A stretch of DNA of 64,000 nucleotides from Rahnella aceris (GTDB lineage: Bacteria > Pseudomonadota > Gammaproteobacteria > Enterobacterales > Enterobacteriaceae). A program made the translations under genes and the position numbers. The notes under the pieces are model-generated. The model was given only the letters and a program-made list of their open reading frames with translations. It had not been told where the DNA came from and did no database searches. Below are positions 10,401-18,439 of the stretch, in pieces; within the stretch, counting starts at the first letter, position 1, and each line of letters begins with the position of its first letter. Location: contig NZ_JAADJV010000007.1 in assembly GCF_011684115.1 (NCBI RefSeq), forward strand, positions 62,001 through 126,000, in the 5' to 3' direction.

Positions 10401-13055
10401 TGTGGCCTGTAGCCAGTTATTGTTGGTCAGGCTCGCCGTGTTAAACGTGAGTTCACCGCCGGAGAGGATTTTACCGTCGTTACGTGCGGACGCTGAGGCA
10501 TCAATACGTGTCGTGCCGCCGCCCTGAATCAGGCCGTAGTTCACGAGATTTGGCGTGGTGAGATTCAGGGTGTTCTGGCTCAGGACAATACCGGCAGCGC
10601 GGTTGGTCAGATTACCGGTGAATGCGAGGTCATTGTTCCCCTGAATACGCCCGCTGTTGTCGACAGAATCGCTGATCAGTGCAATATCCGTACCCTGAAT
10701 TTGCCCGGCATTATTGACCGTCGCCGCGTTCAGTCTCAGGGCTCCGCCTGTTAACAGCGTTTTGTCCTGTTGCTGAATAAATGCTCCGGTCAGCGCCACT
10801 ACCAGTCCGTTGACGCCGATGATGTCGCCATTGTTATTTAGCGACGCGCCGTTTATCACCAGATTATTGCCCTGCAATGCGCCACGGTTATCAAGCGACT
10901 CTCCCGTCAGGGTGAGATCTGCGTCACTCAGCAGCGAGCCCTGATTAGCGATGTTTTGCGCGGCAAGGCTGGCGTTGCCCTGGCTTAAGATGTCACCGTC
11001 GTTACTCAGTGTGCTGGCAAGCGAAACATCCAGTTTATCCGTCCCAAGCAGGGAACCTGTGTTCGTCCAGTCACGGGCGGTGATAACAACATTTTGCCCC
11101 TGCAGGGTGCCTGCGGTATTGAGTAAACCTGCATCCAGGGTCAGTGAGCCTGCCGTCAGCGTGCGGCTGGTGCTGCCTGTGCGCAGTTCATCTGCCGTCA
11201 TGTGCAGCGCAGAAGTTCCTTGCCACAGGCCATCATTACTGAATGTAGCGGACGTCAGTGACAGGCTGTTCCCCATTACCTGTCCGGCATTGAGAACGGT
11301 ATTCCCGCTGATATCCAGATGCCCCTGACTTAAAAACAAACCCTCACTCAGGTTATTAAAGTGCCCGCTGTTTACCGTGAGATTCGCCGCAGTGGTTACG
11401 CCGCCATGAATCAGATTCTGTGCCGTAAGCGTGAGTGCACCCTGTGCCACCTGAGTGCCATAAAGCGTGGCATCCGTGGCTGTCAGCGTGAGCGTACCAT
11501 CAGACTGGAGCTGCGCGTCACGCTGGCTGGTCAGTTTATTGGCCTGCACCCTAAGATCGCCGTGGGCGATAACATCCCCGCCCAGACTTGCTTCACCGGT
11601 TTTCAGTGAAACATTGCCCAGGCTGGTCGAAAGCGAACCTTTTGCGGCGGTCAGTGAGCGGCTCTCTATCGCCAGTGATTTTTTGCCTGATAAGGTCCCG
11701 TTTTGCCGGATATCTTCCGCAGACACAACCAGCGCTTCATCAGAAAGAATTTCTCCACCCGCTGCGTTGCTCAGTGTTTTTACGGCACTTATCGAGGTAG
11801 TGCCTTTGGCAGCAATTTTACCGCTGTTGGACAGGGAAGCGCTGCTTATGGCGGCGTTATTACCGGCTATCAGCTGGCCCTGATTTGTTATCGTCCCCGC
11901 CACCTGTGCTGAAATATCACGCGCCGTATTGACGCTGCTGCGGCCATCCTGTGTTAAATCTTGTACGTTGAGATTGAGGTCGTTTCCGGCAGTCAAACGG
12001 CTGTTGCTTAACGTCAGTTTGCCATCGCTGTTCAGGACGATATTGTTGTCGCTGGCAAAGGTGCCGTTGTTAAGTGCAATGTCCTGCCCGCTGACATTCA
12101 TACTGCCACTGGCTTTATGTTCACCGCTCAGCGTAACGCTTTCCCCTCTGGCATTCAGGCTGCCGCTGGCAAGGCTGTTTTGCACGGTGAGTTTGCCGCT
12201 GGCATCCAGCGTGATATCCCCCTGACGGGCGTTCAGGTTGCCAAGGTTAACTCCCACGCCTTTATCGCTGGAAATCAGGCGGATACGACTGGCGTACATG
12301 CCGCCGAGCGCGCCGGTATCCACCGCCACCACGGGTGCTGCGCCTTCACCGGCCATCGCCGTTACGCGGCCATTTTTATCCACGCGGTTAGCGCCGGCGA
12401 TAACATTCAGCGCGTTAGCATGAATTTGTGCATTCACTTCGGTGGCCCGCGAGATGATTGACAACGCATCCGACTGGCTGGCATTCAACCCCTGGCCTTC
12501 AACGGTGATGGAACCTTTTTTGACATCAAGGGATTGTAAGTTGCCACTCGCATCGAACACCGGTTTACCCGTGGTGAGCGTGGCGTTCGGTGTATTGATA
12601 AACCCGCAGCCGTTACAGGTGATGCCATACGGGTTAGCAACCATCACGTTGGCCGCTTTTCCTGCGACTTCTGTGTAACCGTTCAGTTGTGAACGGTTCG
12701 CGCCCGTCACTTCGTTAATAATGCCGCGCGCTTCCTGGCCTGCTTTCAGGTTGGGGTTGTTCTGAATCAGCCCGCCTAACTGCGTCTGGTTTAGCTGGCC
12801 GGTGGCATTATTGAGGATCAGCCCCTCTTTACCGACGTTGTAATTTTGAAACTGGTTATGGGAAATCCCCGCTCCGTTAGGTGTGGCGATATTCACTACC
12901 GGCACACCGTTTCCGGCCTTATCGATACCTGTAGCACTATTTGCAGGCGCCGGTGCGGCAAACACCGGGAAAACAGGTTGTCCTGCCAGCAAGCCACAGA
13001 TCAAATAACTCAGTATGCGTTGAGCAAAACACATTGGTTGTTGATGATTATCCAT
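4479..13055 (-). CDS. cdiA: CdiA-type contact-dependent inhibition toxin / filamentous haemagglutinin (2858 aa)
   Basis: Giant two-partner-secretion exoprotein. In order: a signal region to about residue 34; a TPS domain with NPNL (100-103), NPYGI (141-145) and the Cys pair CNGC (147-150); FHA beta-helix repeats to about 1150; a less repetitive middle region (about 1150-1600), where CDI proteins usually carry receptor-binding sequence; a second FHA repeat block (about 1600-2430); and a pretoxin domain ending near 2654 where the expected VENN is replaced by ATEYN. The last ~204 residues are the toxin candidate, Gly-rich and ending in LIKKIEGK. It follows cdiB by 12 bp and precedes cdiI. No catalytic motif is recognisable in the toxin end. 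Confidence 0.92.
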   Translation of the reverse strand: MDNHQQPMCFAQRILSYLICGLLAGQPVFPVFAAPAPANSATGIDKAGNGVPVVNIATPNGAGISHNQFQNYNVGKEGLILNNATGQLNQTQLGGLIQNNPNLKAGQEARGIINEVTGANRSQLNGYTEVAGKAANVMVANPYGITCNGCGFINTPNATLTTGKPVFDASGNLQSLDVKKGSITVEGQGLNASQSDALSIISRATEVNAQIHANALNVIAGANRVDKNGRVTAMAGEGAAPVVAVDTGALGGMYASRIRLISSDKGVGVNLGNLNARQGDITLDASGKLTVQNSLASGSLNARGESVTLSGEHKASGSMNVSGQDIALNNGTFASDNNIVLNSDGKLTLSNSRLTAGNDLNLNVQDLTQDGRSSVNTARDISAQVAGTITNQGQLIAGNNAAISSASLSNSGKIAAKGTTSISAVKTLSNAAGGEILSDEALVVSAEDIRQNGTLSGKKSLAIESRSLTAAKGSLSTSLGNVSLKTGEASLGGDVIAHGDLRVQANKLTSQRDAQLQSDGTLTLTATDATLYGTQVAQGALTLTAQNLIHGGVTTAANLTVNSGHFNNLSEGLFLSQGHLDISGNTVLNAGQVMGNSLSLTSATFSNDGLWQGTSALHMTADELRTGSTSRTLTAGSLTLDAGLLNTAGTLQGQNVVITARDWTNTGSLLGTDKLDVSLASTLSNDGDILSQGNASLAAQNIANQGSLLSDADLTLTGESLDNRGALQGNNLVINGASLNNNGDIIGVNGLVVALTGAFIQQQDKTLLTGGALRLNAATVNNAGQIQGTDIALISDSVDNSGRIQGNNDLAFTGNLTNRAAGIVLSQNTLNLTTPNLVNYGLIQGGGTTRIDASASARNDGKILSGGELTFNTASLTNNNWLQATSVLLNAAAIDNSGTVFSTSNLAVHADRIEHRAAGKLYSGGNLLLTSGVFEQLGQVVALGNLTLKLTGAFTGKNVLAAGTVLDITSNGTINNQGVMQGQAVNLTTGTTLTNNGQITTGSGASILSAGSISMNTTGTLQAGGDVVLNSRENITVAGFIGTAGSLTLNAASSILNTALLYAGNNMYLLANTIRNNHGDILAGNSLWMQRDMAGNANAEVVNTSGNIETVNGDITINTGHLVNEREGLVAHVTEETDLAGQYSWLTSIDADVPLSYLDSINYDYGYYRADTGCGNGCAGAYWSRPAPYSNSAELQFAVSRSQVIVESNGSPVAHISSGRDLLLHADVLENNASHILATNNAILSGNTLNNQSWIESIETHYLSYAYGGSEYATESSITSQNGTGGMNSIYFVTTGDIRTESTDGDIFRSVIQAGGNVIANFTQDISNTTTTANAGGTSNIITAPTLNTLSQPDGVQQQDLANADSADITSPQWYESLTDAVAHIAGGNSLYPLPSDNNGYFVPSTDANSPYLITTNPKLDGLGQLDQSLFGDLYALMGIQPGTAPRETNSQYTDQNKFLGSAYFLDKLNLHPEYDYRFLGDAAFDTRYVSNFMINQTGSRYISGLGSDLEQMQYLMDNAAGAQQSLGLAFGVALTATQIAALDSSILWWESASINGQTVMVPKVYLSPKDVTVNNGSVIAGNNVGLSGGSVTNSGSTLAANKNLFIGSQSSISNLNAGLMQAGSALQLGALGDINNIGSAISGKTVQLESTGGSINNITQTEQWQAGGTGRRGESVSFSETQSGPMAGIMAQDDMILRAGQDINITGALVAAGDDLLMLAGNDLNLNAIETSQSASRGKSETHSTDNARTTITAGGDLTLVAGQDINSRAAGLAAEGDVAMQAGRDVNLMAIETTDGSSYKAKKKVEINESVRQDSTEIVSGGNTTIVAGRDVNSKAAQVIASGDIGIGAGRDINLETATESDYHFKEETKTKKGFMKKTTTHTVEEDSATREAGTLLSGDNVTLVAGNDLLVKGSAVVGDGNVSLNAGNNIDIVAATNTDSTYRLKEKKKSGMFSGGGIDVTIGTSKSRYETNDEGTTQSQSFSTVGSTGGNVSINAGAQAHIGGADIIAGKDLRIKGDSVLIEPGRDARTHDESFEQKQSGLAIALSGAAGSAVNSAVTTAQSVSDESDDRLAALKIAQGVMSGVSTGQAMEVAQATTGDASTAFGISASLGTQSSKSESHSGQNTATGSTLTAGDNLSITATGGDITAIGSQIKAGLDVALNAADDINLISSQNTQWLEGENSSSGGAIGMGIGMGKDGAGINISASGNASRGSESGNGTQHNETTIDAGNRISINSGDDTTMAGAQVSGNSVVADIGGDLTISSLQDSDYYDSSQKSISGGASFSFGTMTGSGGISAANDKMDSDYNSVTEQSGIFAGDGGFDITVGGHTQLDGAVIASTGSADKNSLDTGTLGFSDIGNKAEYSTEHQGAGISTGGTVAENFIGNMANGVLVGAGGEGEASGTTKAAISAGTINIRDTENQQQGVADLSREVEHANRSISPIFDKEKEQKRLEIAQALGDAGSQAADIARTAGEIKGLEKAKAAHPELSGKDLLETKEYKDTQKQYGTGSDIQQGISAATMALQGLAGGDMTAALAGGAAPYLAEQIKKQVGEDNVAANAIAHAIVGGVIAELQGRDAAAGAAGAATGELIAQVLYPGVKREDLTENEKQKIVALSTLAAGLAGGIAGDDTAGIIAGAQGGKNATEYNHFNLPSGMMDYIDTAGSWNQFAVDNNLSPEQTQAGLDKIAKGDLPEGANITKAIVEGYQDGVFMAGAFYLGPTIAIGKGIAGAVIGGGANSAFQYINMAPDGEFSYYSAAVAAGAGYLAPGYKIGGNTLINMGGAFMTDGPSLSGQGGAIAGSVFGGGFGKYAPVLVGKFGNELPGFAYDISGSYIFEYGNDATKTLIKKIEGK

Positions 13056-13067
13056 AATCGTTTTCCC

Positions 13068-14825
13068 TTAAATCACAAACGCGATGCGGTAATAAATGCT
13101 GAGGTGGTCAGGCGCTAACCAGTCCGGATATCGCAACGGTGTACCCACGGTAAACTGGCTGGAGTAGTGACGATTTGTGGTAGAAAGCCCGACAGCGGCT
13201 CCCCACAACGTGCCGGACGCCCACGGGTCTTTGTTATCTTTTTGCAGCCAGCCACCGTCGAGTGCGACCACGCTGCTGACCTGGCCGATAAGCGGCAATG
13301 TGAACAGTCTGTAGTTCAGCTCGTTACGCCAGTAGCCGCCGTTATCGCCGGAAAGATATTGCTCTTTAAAGCCGCGTACCGAGCTTTCGCCACCGATGGT
13401 CAGCCGCTCGCTGCCATATAGCCTGTCCGGCGACCACTGACCGTAGACGCTGGTCAGCCACCATAAATCTTCAGCCACCGGCAACTGAAAGCTGCCGTTC
13501 AGGCTCCATTTTTTAAATCCGGCTTTCGGCAAATTATCATTTTTGCCGTTATCGTCTTCCGCACCCAGCCAGGACACGCCATGGCTGAAAGTGGGGTTGA
13601 AAGTTGCGACGCCACCGAAGATTTTTTGCGTGTGGTTGAGGCCAAACAGCAGGCTGGTCAGCTTGCGACTGCTGCTGTCGAGCAACACATCATTGAGATA
13701 GTTATTGCTGATCTGATGTGTCAGTCCGATGGAGGCACCGGTTTTGATATCGCCATCGCGGAATAACACCCGCGAGGTGGTAAAACGGTGGCTGATGCTG
13801 TCGCCGGTCGATGCCCAGCCAAAGCCATTGTTGTCAATGGTGCTGAGGTAGTTGCTCCAGCTATAGCTGTAATCAAACAGGTTATAACCGTAGGGAATGC
13901 TTAGCCCGGCCTGAACATTTTGTGCGTCATGCGTAGATGAAAAATCGCTGCTGCGCCCGCCGCTGACGAACCATTTATCCGCAATACCCAGCACATTATT
14001 GGCCGTCAGTGAGCCGCCAGATTGCCCGGTACCGGTACTTTTCTGCCCGCTGTTATCAAAGTTAAGTGAGAAACTGAGGGGGAATTCCGGCGAGGCGGTG
14101 AGATTGACAATGGAATAGCCTGATTTCTTGCCCGGAAGGATCTCTATTTGCACCGGATCGTTGCGCAACCGGTTGATTTGCTCCATACCCTGTTCGATGT
14201 CACGCAGGTTAAGAATGCCGCCTTTCAGTCCCGGGAAAGCCATTCTTAATTGTGGCGCTGACATGCCTTCGAGGGTAATTTTCTCAAGACGTCCTTCCAG
14301 TACCGAAATATGTAATTCACCCTGAGATAAATCCTGTTCGGTGATAAAAGCCCGGCTGGTTATATATCCCTGGTGAATATACCAGTCAGAGATTTGACGG
14401 GTTATCTCCGCAATTCCGTTCATCCCGATACATTGGTTAAGATGAGGTTTATTAATCTCGCGTTGTTTTTTATCAGAAAGAAGTGTTGCGTTATTTATAT
14501 ATATTTTATGAATGTAAAAGCAGGGACCATTATTTTCTTCTATGTGTGATTCGATGGGTGAAACGGGAGAAAAACTGCGTTGTAGATCATCACGTTGTTG
14601 CTGGCTTTGCCTTAATAATTCCTGTTGCTCCTGACGGATCAGGTCACGGTCTGCCGGATTCAGGGGGGCCGCAACGCCGGATGTAATGATGCCAGCCATT
14701 AAAATGGGCAGAATATATTTAAGGAATGAATATTTACACAAGACAAATTTATCCCATGGATAATTAATGGAGTAATGTTTTGATACAGATTTTAATATGA
14801 TGTTTCGTGGCGACAAATAAATCAA
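13068..14825 (-). CDS. cdiB: CdiB/ShlB-type two-partner secretion outer-membrane transporter
   Basis: 585-residue TpsB transporter that exports and displays CdiA. It has an N-terminal hydrophobic segment (about 36-52), a Gln/Arg-rich helix (about 60-80), POTRA domains (about 100-250) and a C-terminal beta-barrel with the lid-lock motif VRGF near residue 482. It ends in a hydrophobic barrel strand with Phe near the C-terminus. The 30-odd residues before the signal-like segment are unusual, and no strong ribosome site precedes the ATG at 14825, so a later non-ATG start is possible. It is first in the cdiB-cdiA-cdiI order and begins 92 bp after the end of the sugar operon. Confidence 0.93.
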   Translation of the reverse strand: MIYLSPRNIILKSVSKHYSINYPWDKFVLCKYSFLKYILPILMAGIITSGVAAPLNPADRDLIRQEQQELLRQSQQQRDDLQRSFSPVSPIESHIEENNGPCFYIHKIYINNATLLSDKKQREINKPHLNQCIGMNGIAEITRQISDWYIHQGYITSRAFITEQDLSQGELHISVLEGRLEKITLEGMSAPQLRMAFPGLKGGILNLRDIEQGMEQINRLRNDPVQIEILPGKKSGYSIVNLTASPEFPLSFSLNFDNSGQKSTGTGQSGGSLTANNVLGIADKWFVSGGRSSDFSSTHDAQNVQAGLSIPYGYNLFDYSYSWSNYLSTIDNNGFGWASTGDSISHRFTTSRVLFRDGDIKTGASIGLTHQISNNYLNDVLLDSSSRKLTSLLFGLNHTQKIFGGVATFNPTFSHGVSWLGAEDDNGKNDNLPKAGFKKWSLNGSFQLPVAEDLWWLTSVYGQWSPDRLYGSERLTIGGESSVRGFKEQYLSGDNGGYWRNELNYRLFTLPLIGQVSSVVALDGGWLQKDNKDPWASGTLWGAAVGLSTTNRHYSSQFTVGTPLRYPDWLAPDHLSIYYRIAFVI

Positions 14826-14917
14826 ATTTTTTAATGGTATTGAGGGCGGGTGAATTTATTTCGGAGTCGTGCTGATAAGTGATTTAGTGAAATTCACCCG
14901 TAAATTATCTTATTCCG

Positions 14918-15832
14918 TTATAGGAAAGGATTATTAATTCCAATCCATTGCGCTTCACAGTCACTGGTTCCGCAATATAACCGGGGCACGGATGACTCAG
15001 TAATGCAAAGGCCGCCGGGGAAAATAACGTCTTCAAGATCAGCACGTTTGGCGGCTCCGGGTTTGAACTGGTTGCGTTCAGCGATGATTTTCAGCGCTGT
15101 CCGGTGATACGTCTGGTAGTTGAAAATGAACGAGCAGGCGTAATAGTTCCGGTGCCCCTGCGCATCGAAACGGGCGACATGTCCCAGCACACCGATCTGG
15201 TGGCCATCCAGAACATAAGCTGCGTTCACGCCGCACCATTCTTCGGCGGCGACCTGTCCCTGCAACAATGTCGCCTGAGCTATCTTGCCCAGGGTCAGGT
15301 CCTCCAGTGAATCCAGCAGAATATAGCCGATGGTACCCCGTCCGCCGGTTTCACCCTGCGGACGGGTAAACAGTAATACTTTTCCGTCCGGTAAACCCAC
15401 CGGACGGATGTCTTTCATGCCCTCAGGCCCGATAAAAAATGGGCGCAGGGAATACAAATCGGTCCCCCGGTACAGCACGGTTTTCCAGCGCAGTCTCCCG
15501 CTGGTGTCATCCGCCGGTTCAACACTCACCCCGCCAAAAATAAACTCCCCGCCGATCCGGGCAAAAAACGGATCCTGTAGAGCGAAGACCGGCGCGTCGG
15601 GCAGTAATTCGCACTGGCGGATGCCATCAAATGCAAAAAATTTTACCTGTGATAACTCGGAGTTTCTGGGCTCGACACGAGCCGCAATGACCGAAGTATC
15701 ACCGCACTGAAACGGAGCGGTCAGGTTATAAACATCGTCGTCTCCTGCGCCGGAGAACTGGATTTTTTCTCCGGCGGGTACCGGCAATTTCAGAGTACGA
15801 AATTGCCGGAGTAATGTTTCAACCCTGCTCAC
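14918..15832 (-). CDS. DUF1861-like protein of the mannoside operon
   Basis: 304 residues if started at the GTG at 15832, which overlaps the stop of the GH130 gene (GTGA) and implies coupled translation. An upstream ATG at 15892 would lie inside that gene. There is no signal peptide, so it is probably cytoplasmic. Repeated short beta-rich motifs (DPFFARI, GEFIFGG, MKDIRP, GKVLLFTRPQG) suggest a beta-propeller related in style to GH130/GH43 folds. I associate it with DUF1861, moderately sure. It is last in the operon, so it probably acts on the same sugar; the activity is unknown. Confidence 0.6.
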   Translation of the reverse strand: MSRVETLLRQFRTLKLPVPAGEKIQFSGAGDDDVYNLTAPFQCGDTSVIAARVEPRNSELSQVKFFAFDGIRQCELLPDAPVFALQDPFFARIGGEFIFGGVSVEPADDTSGRLRWKTVLYRGTDLYSLRPFFIGPEGMKDIRPVGLPDGKVLLFTRPQGETGGRGTIGYILLDSLEDLTLGKIAQATLLQGQVAAEEWCGVNAAYVLDGHQIGVLGHVARFDAQGHRNYYACSFIFNYQTYHRTALKIIAERNQFKPGAAKRADLEDVIFPGGLCITESSVPRLYCGTSDCEAQWIGINNPFL

Positions 15833-16896
15833 AGCGGTAATCCGAGATGCGCCCATAAGGCATCGAGCGGCATTGTCGCCAGCCCGATACATTCATCGGC
15901 TGCGCCGTAGTAAATTTTCAGCAAATCCTGTTCCAGCAATGCGCCGCAGGTGAACACCACGTTGCCAAAGAATCCTTCTTTCTCATATATCGCTTCAGGC
16001 TGTAGCAGCGGCACTGGAGACCTGGAGAGGATGTTGGACGGATTATTCAGATCGAGCAGCATCGCGCCGAGGCAATAACGCTGGTCTTTATCCACGCCGT
16101 GATAAATCTGCAACCAGCCGCGCGTCGTTTTCATCAGCGGTGCGCCACCACCCAGCTTCAGCGCATCCCAGTCGCCGGAAGCACTGCCGAGTAAATGGCG
16201 ATGATTGCCCCAGTGCAGCATGTCCGGTGATTCACACATCCAGATCTCCGGCTTACCAAAATGTTTGGGTGAAGGACGGGTCAGCGCCTGATATTTGCCG
16301 TTAATTTTTTCCGGGAAGAAGCAGACATCGCGGTTATCGGGGCAGAAAATCACGCCTTGTTTTTCTACCGTGACAAAATCGGTGGTCGTCGCCAGCGCGG
16401 TGGAAATGCCATACGGCGAAATGGCCGAATAGTTGATGTAGTAAACGCCATCGATCAGCGTAATTCGCGGATCTTCACAGCCAAATTGTTCGTATTGCGT
16501 ATCAGCGGTCAAAAAGGGCTGTGCATCAACACTAAAATCTTCGCCATTCTGACTACGCGCTAACCTCAGATGCGACATGGAGGTCAGCCAGATCACTGAA
16601 GGGTCAGCTTTCAGCGCAATCATTCTCGGGTCGCTGAAATCATAGGCCGGGTCGTCACGTCGAAAACGTTTCCTGCCCGCCCGCCAGACGTTTTGCTGGT
16701 TCACCAGAAGCGGCACTTCCAGACAATTAGCATCCGTTGAGATCACGCTTTCCGCGACACGAAGCAACAGCAGGGTTTCACCCTGATACGAACATACACC
16801 TGCGTTAAAAACACAATCGACCTTCCAGCCGGGCTGGGAAGGTGCAACGTCAGCAGGTGCTAACAGCGGATTTTTTTCACTTCTGAGCATTTTCAT
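15829..16896 (-). CDS. GH130 beta-mannoside phosphorylase or hydrolase
   Basis: 355-residue cytoplasmic enzyme with GH130 landmarks: NPLL near the N-terminus, VFNAGV at 29-34, and GCEDPRI at 139-145 with the catalytic Asp at 142. GH130 enzymes act on beta-mannosides, most by phosphorolysis to mannose-1-phosphate, some by hydrolysis. The segment corresponding to the HRP of many phosphorylases reads TRP here, so residues alone do not settle the mode. The phosphomannomutase in the facing operon argues for phosphorolysis. It overlaps the GH13 gene by 20 nt; an AAGGT ribosome site precedes the ATG. The physiological substrate is unknown. Confidence 0.85.
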   Translation of the reverse strand: MKMLRSEKNPLLAPADVAPSQPGWKVDCVFNAGVCSYQGETLLLLRVAESVISTDANCLEVPLLVNQQNVWRAGRKRFRRDDPAYDFSDPRMIALKADPSVIWLTSMSHLRLARSQNGEDFSVDAQPFLTADTQYEQFGCEDPRITLIDGVYYINYSAISPYGISTALATTTDFVTVEKQGVIFCPDNRDVCFFPEKINGKYQALTRPSPKHFGKPEIWMCESPDMLHWGNHRHLLGSASGDWDALKLGGGAPLMKTTRGWLQIYHGVDKDQRYCLGAMLLDLNNPSNILSRSPVPLLQPEAIYEKEGFFGNVVFTCGALLEQDLLKIYYGAADECIGLATMPLDALWAHLGLPL

Positions 16897-18430
16897 GGTT
16901 TACCTTTTTGATAAGAATTTGGTTTTTTTCCAGCAGCGGTTCATCCGTGCCAAACAAGACTGAATTGCCGTCGGCATAGCCCACGTTGACGACAGGCGGA
17001 CCGAAATTGATCATCACTTCCAGACATTCCACACCCAGCTGGCGGCGGAAAATCAGGCATTGCTTAAACAGCGTGAGGTACTGATAGTGGCCACGCTGAA
17101 GGGAAGGGTGTGTATTTCTTATGTGGATCAGCTGCTTATAACGGGTCAAAATTGATTGTGAGCACTTACTCTCATTTTCGACATAAATCTGGCTTTCACG
17201 GGCATCGGCTGGCGTCCACGGGACAGGTAAACGAGAGGCATCGCGGCAGAAAGGTAATGCATAAGTAAGCGCTTGCTCCTCATGCATGCCCTGTGAAATA
17301 GCGGTGTGATAGTGCGTGATTCCCTGAATATCCCGCATCTGTTGCAAATTCTGCGGGACAAAATCGGTCATGCCGATTTCTTCTCCCTGGAAGATAAAAG
17401 GCAAACCCCGGGCGGTCATTTGCAGGGCAAAAACGGCTACAGCGCGGGGAATATCGCGGGGTGATTCACCGAAACGGCTGATCATGCGTGACATATCATG
17501 GCTGGAGAAAAACAGTGTCGGTAAACCGGAGAGTGTGTTTTCCATTGCCTGTATTTCGGCGAAGATCGCTGCAATATCGAAGCGTTTCTGGCTGCCAAGG
17601 TTGAAATTGAACACCACGTCCAGCAACTCTGTGCCCTGATAAGGTGCCATTGCCGGTAATTCATCACTGCCCACTTCGCCAATCAGCAGGAATTCACCTT
17701 GCGCACGGATATGGCGACACAGGCGATTCACCACGCTGAGCACACCGGGCTGATTGATATCTTTATCATGAGGGGGCTCTGCGCCTGCCTCAACGGGTGG
17801 ATGATCTTCCCCGATACCGTCAGTGGTCAGAAAATTAATCACGTCAAACCGGAAGCCGTCGACGCCGCGCGCTATCCAGAAATCGAAGATTTTTTTGATC
17901 TCATGCTCAACGGCGGGATTGGACCAGTTCAGGCATACCTGTTGAGGCGAGAATTTATGGTAGTAACTGGCCGTCCCGCCGGGTTCCTGCGTCCAGGCTG
18001 AACCGCCAAAGAAAGAGGTCCAGTTGTTGGTTTGCTCACGAAAGAAAAAGAAGTCACGGAACGGACTGTCCGGCTGACGGAGCGCCGCCTGAAACCACGG
18101 ATGCTGGTCCGAAACGTGGTTAATCACCACGTCGATGACCAGCAAGATATCGCGCTGATGACAGGCCGCAATCAGTTCATCGAAAAGGTCTACTGTGCCA
18201 AAGCGCGGATCGACGGCGCAGTGATCACTGATGTCGTAACCATTATCCACCAGCGGAGAGGGATAAAAGGGGGTGATCCAGATGCCGCCAATGCCCAGCT
18301 CAGCCAGATAATCCAGTTTAGAAACCAGCCCCAGGAAATCGCCTAATCCGTCAGCGTTACCGTCGCAGAACGAGGGTAAATACACCTGATAAAATACCCG
18401 GTCCTGCCATGTTTTCAGGTTGTCCATCAT
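16877..18430 (-). CDS. GH13 alpha-glucosidase-like enzyme
   Basis: 517-residue TIM-barrel glycosidase of the oligo-1,6-glucosidase/alpha-glucosidase type without a signal peptide, so it acts on imported sugar. Conserved regions: I, DVVINH (100-105); II, GFRFD (192-196, nucleophile D196); III, IGEV (acid/base E252); IV, SHD (310-312), where most relatives have NHD. QVYLPSF near residue 15 and DGNADGLGD near 23 are the usual N-terminal landmarks. Its pairing with GH130 suggests a substrate with both an alpha-linked glucose and a beta-linked mannose, or two successive steps. Starch and sucrose roles cannot be excluded. Confidence 0.85.
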   Translation of the reverse strand: MMDNLKTWQDRVFYQVYLPSFCDGNADGLGDFLGLVSKLDYLAELGIGGIWITPFYPSPLVDNGYDISDHCAVDPRFGTVDLFDELIAACHQRDILLVIDVVINHVSDQHPWFQAALRQPDSPFRDFFFFREQTNNWTSFFGGSAWTQEPGGTASYYHKFSPQQVCLNWSNPAVEHEIKKIFDFWIARGVDGFRFDVINFLTTDGIGEDHPPVEAGAEPPHDKDINQPGVLSVVNRLCRHIRAQGEFLLIGEVGSDELPAMAPYQGTELLDVVFNFNLGSQKRFDIAAIFAEIQAMENTLSGLPTLFFSSHDMSRMISRFGESPRDIPRAVAVFALQMTARGLPFIFQGEEIGMTDFVPQNLQQMRDIQGITHYHTAISQGMHEEQALTYALPFCRDASRLPVPWTPADARESQIYVENESKCSQSILTRYKQLIHIRNTHPSLQRGHYQYLTLFKQCLIFRRQLGVECLEVMINFGPPVVNVGYADGNSVLFGTDEPLLEKNQILIKKVNHENAQK

Positions 18431-18439
18431 TCAGGCCTG

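Noticed and set aside
6000..12500. CRISPR-like or tandem repeats in the 6-12.5 kb region.
   Set aside because: The periodicity is that of degenerate FHA beta-helix repeats inside cdiA; there are no uniform spacers.
5349..12678. Many long plus-strand open frames inside cdiA (for example 7404-8177, 6054-6632).
   Set aside because: They are antisense shadows of a repeat-rich GC-biased gene; they lack ribosome sites and mirror the FHA repeats.
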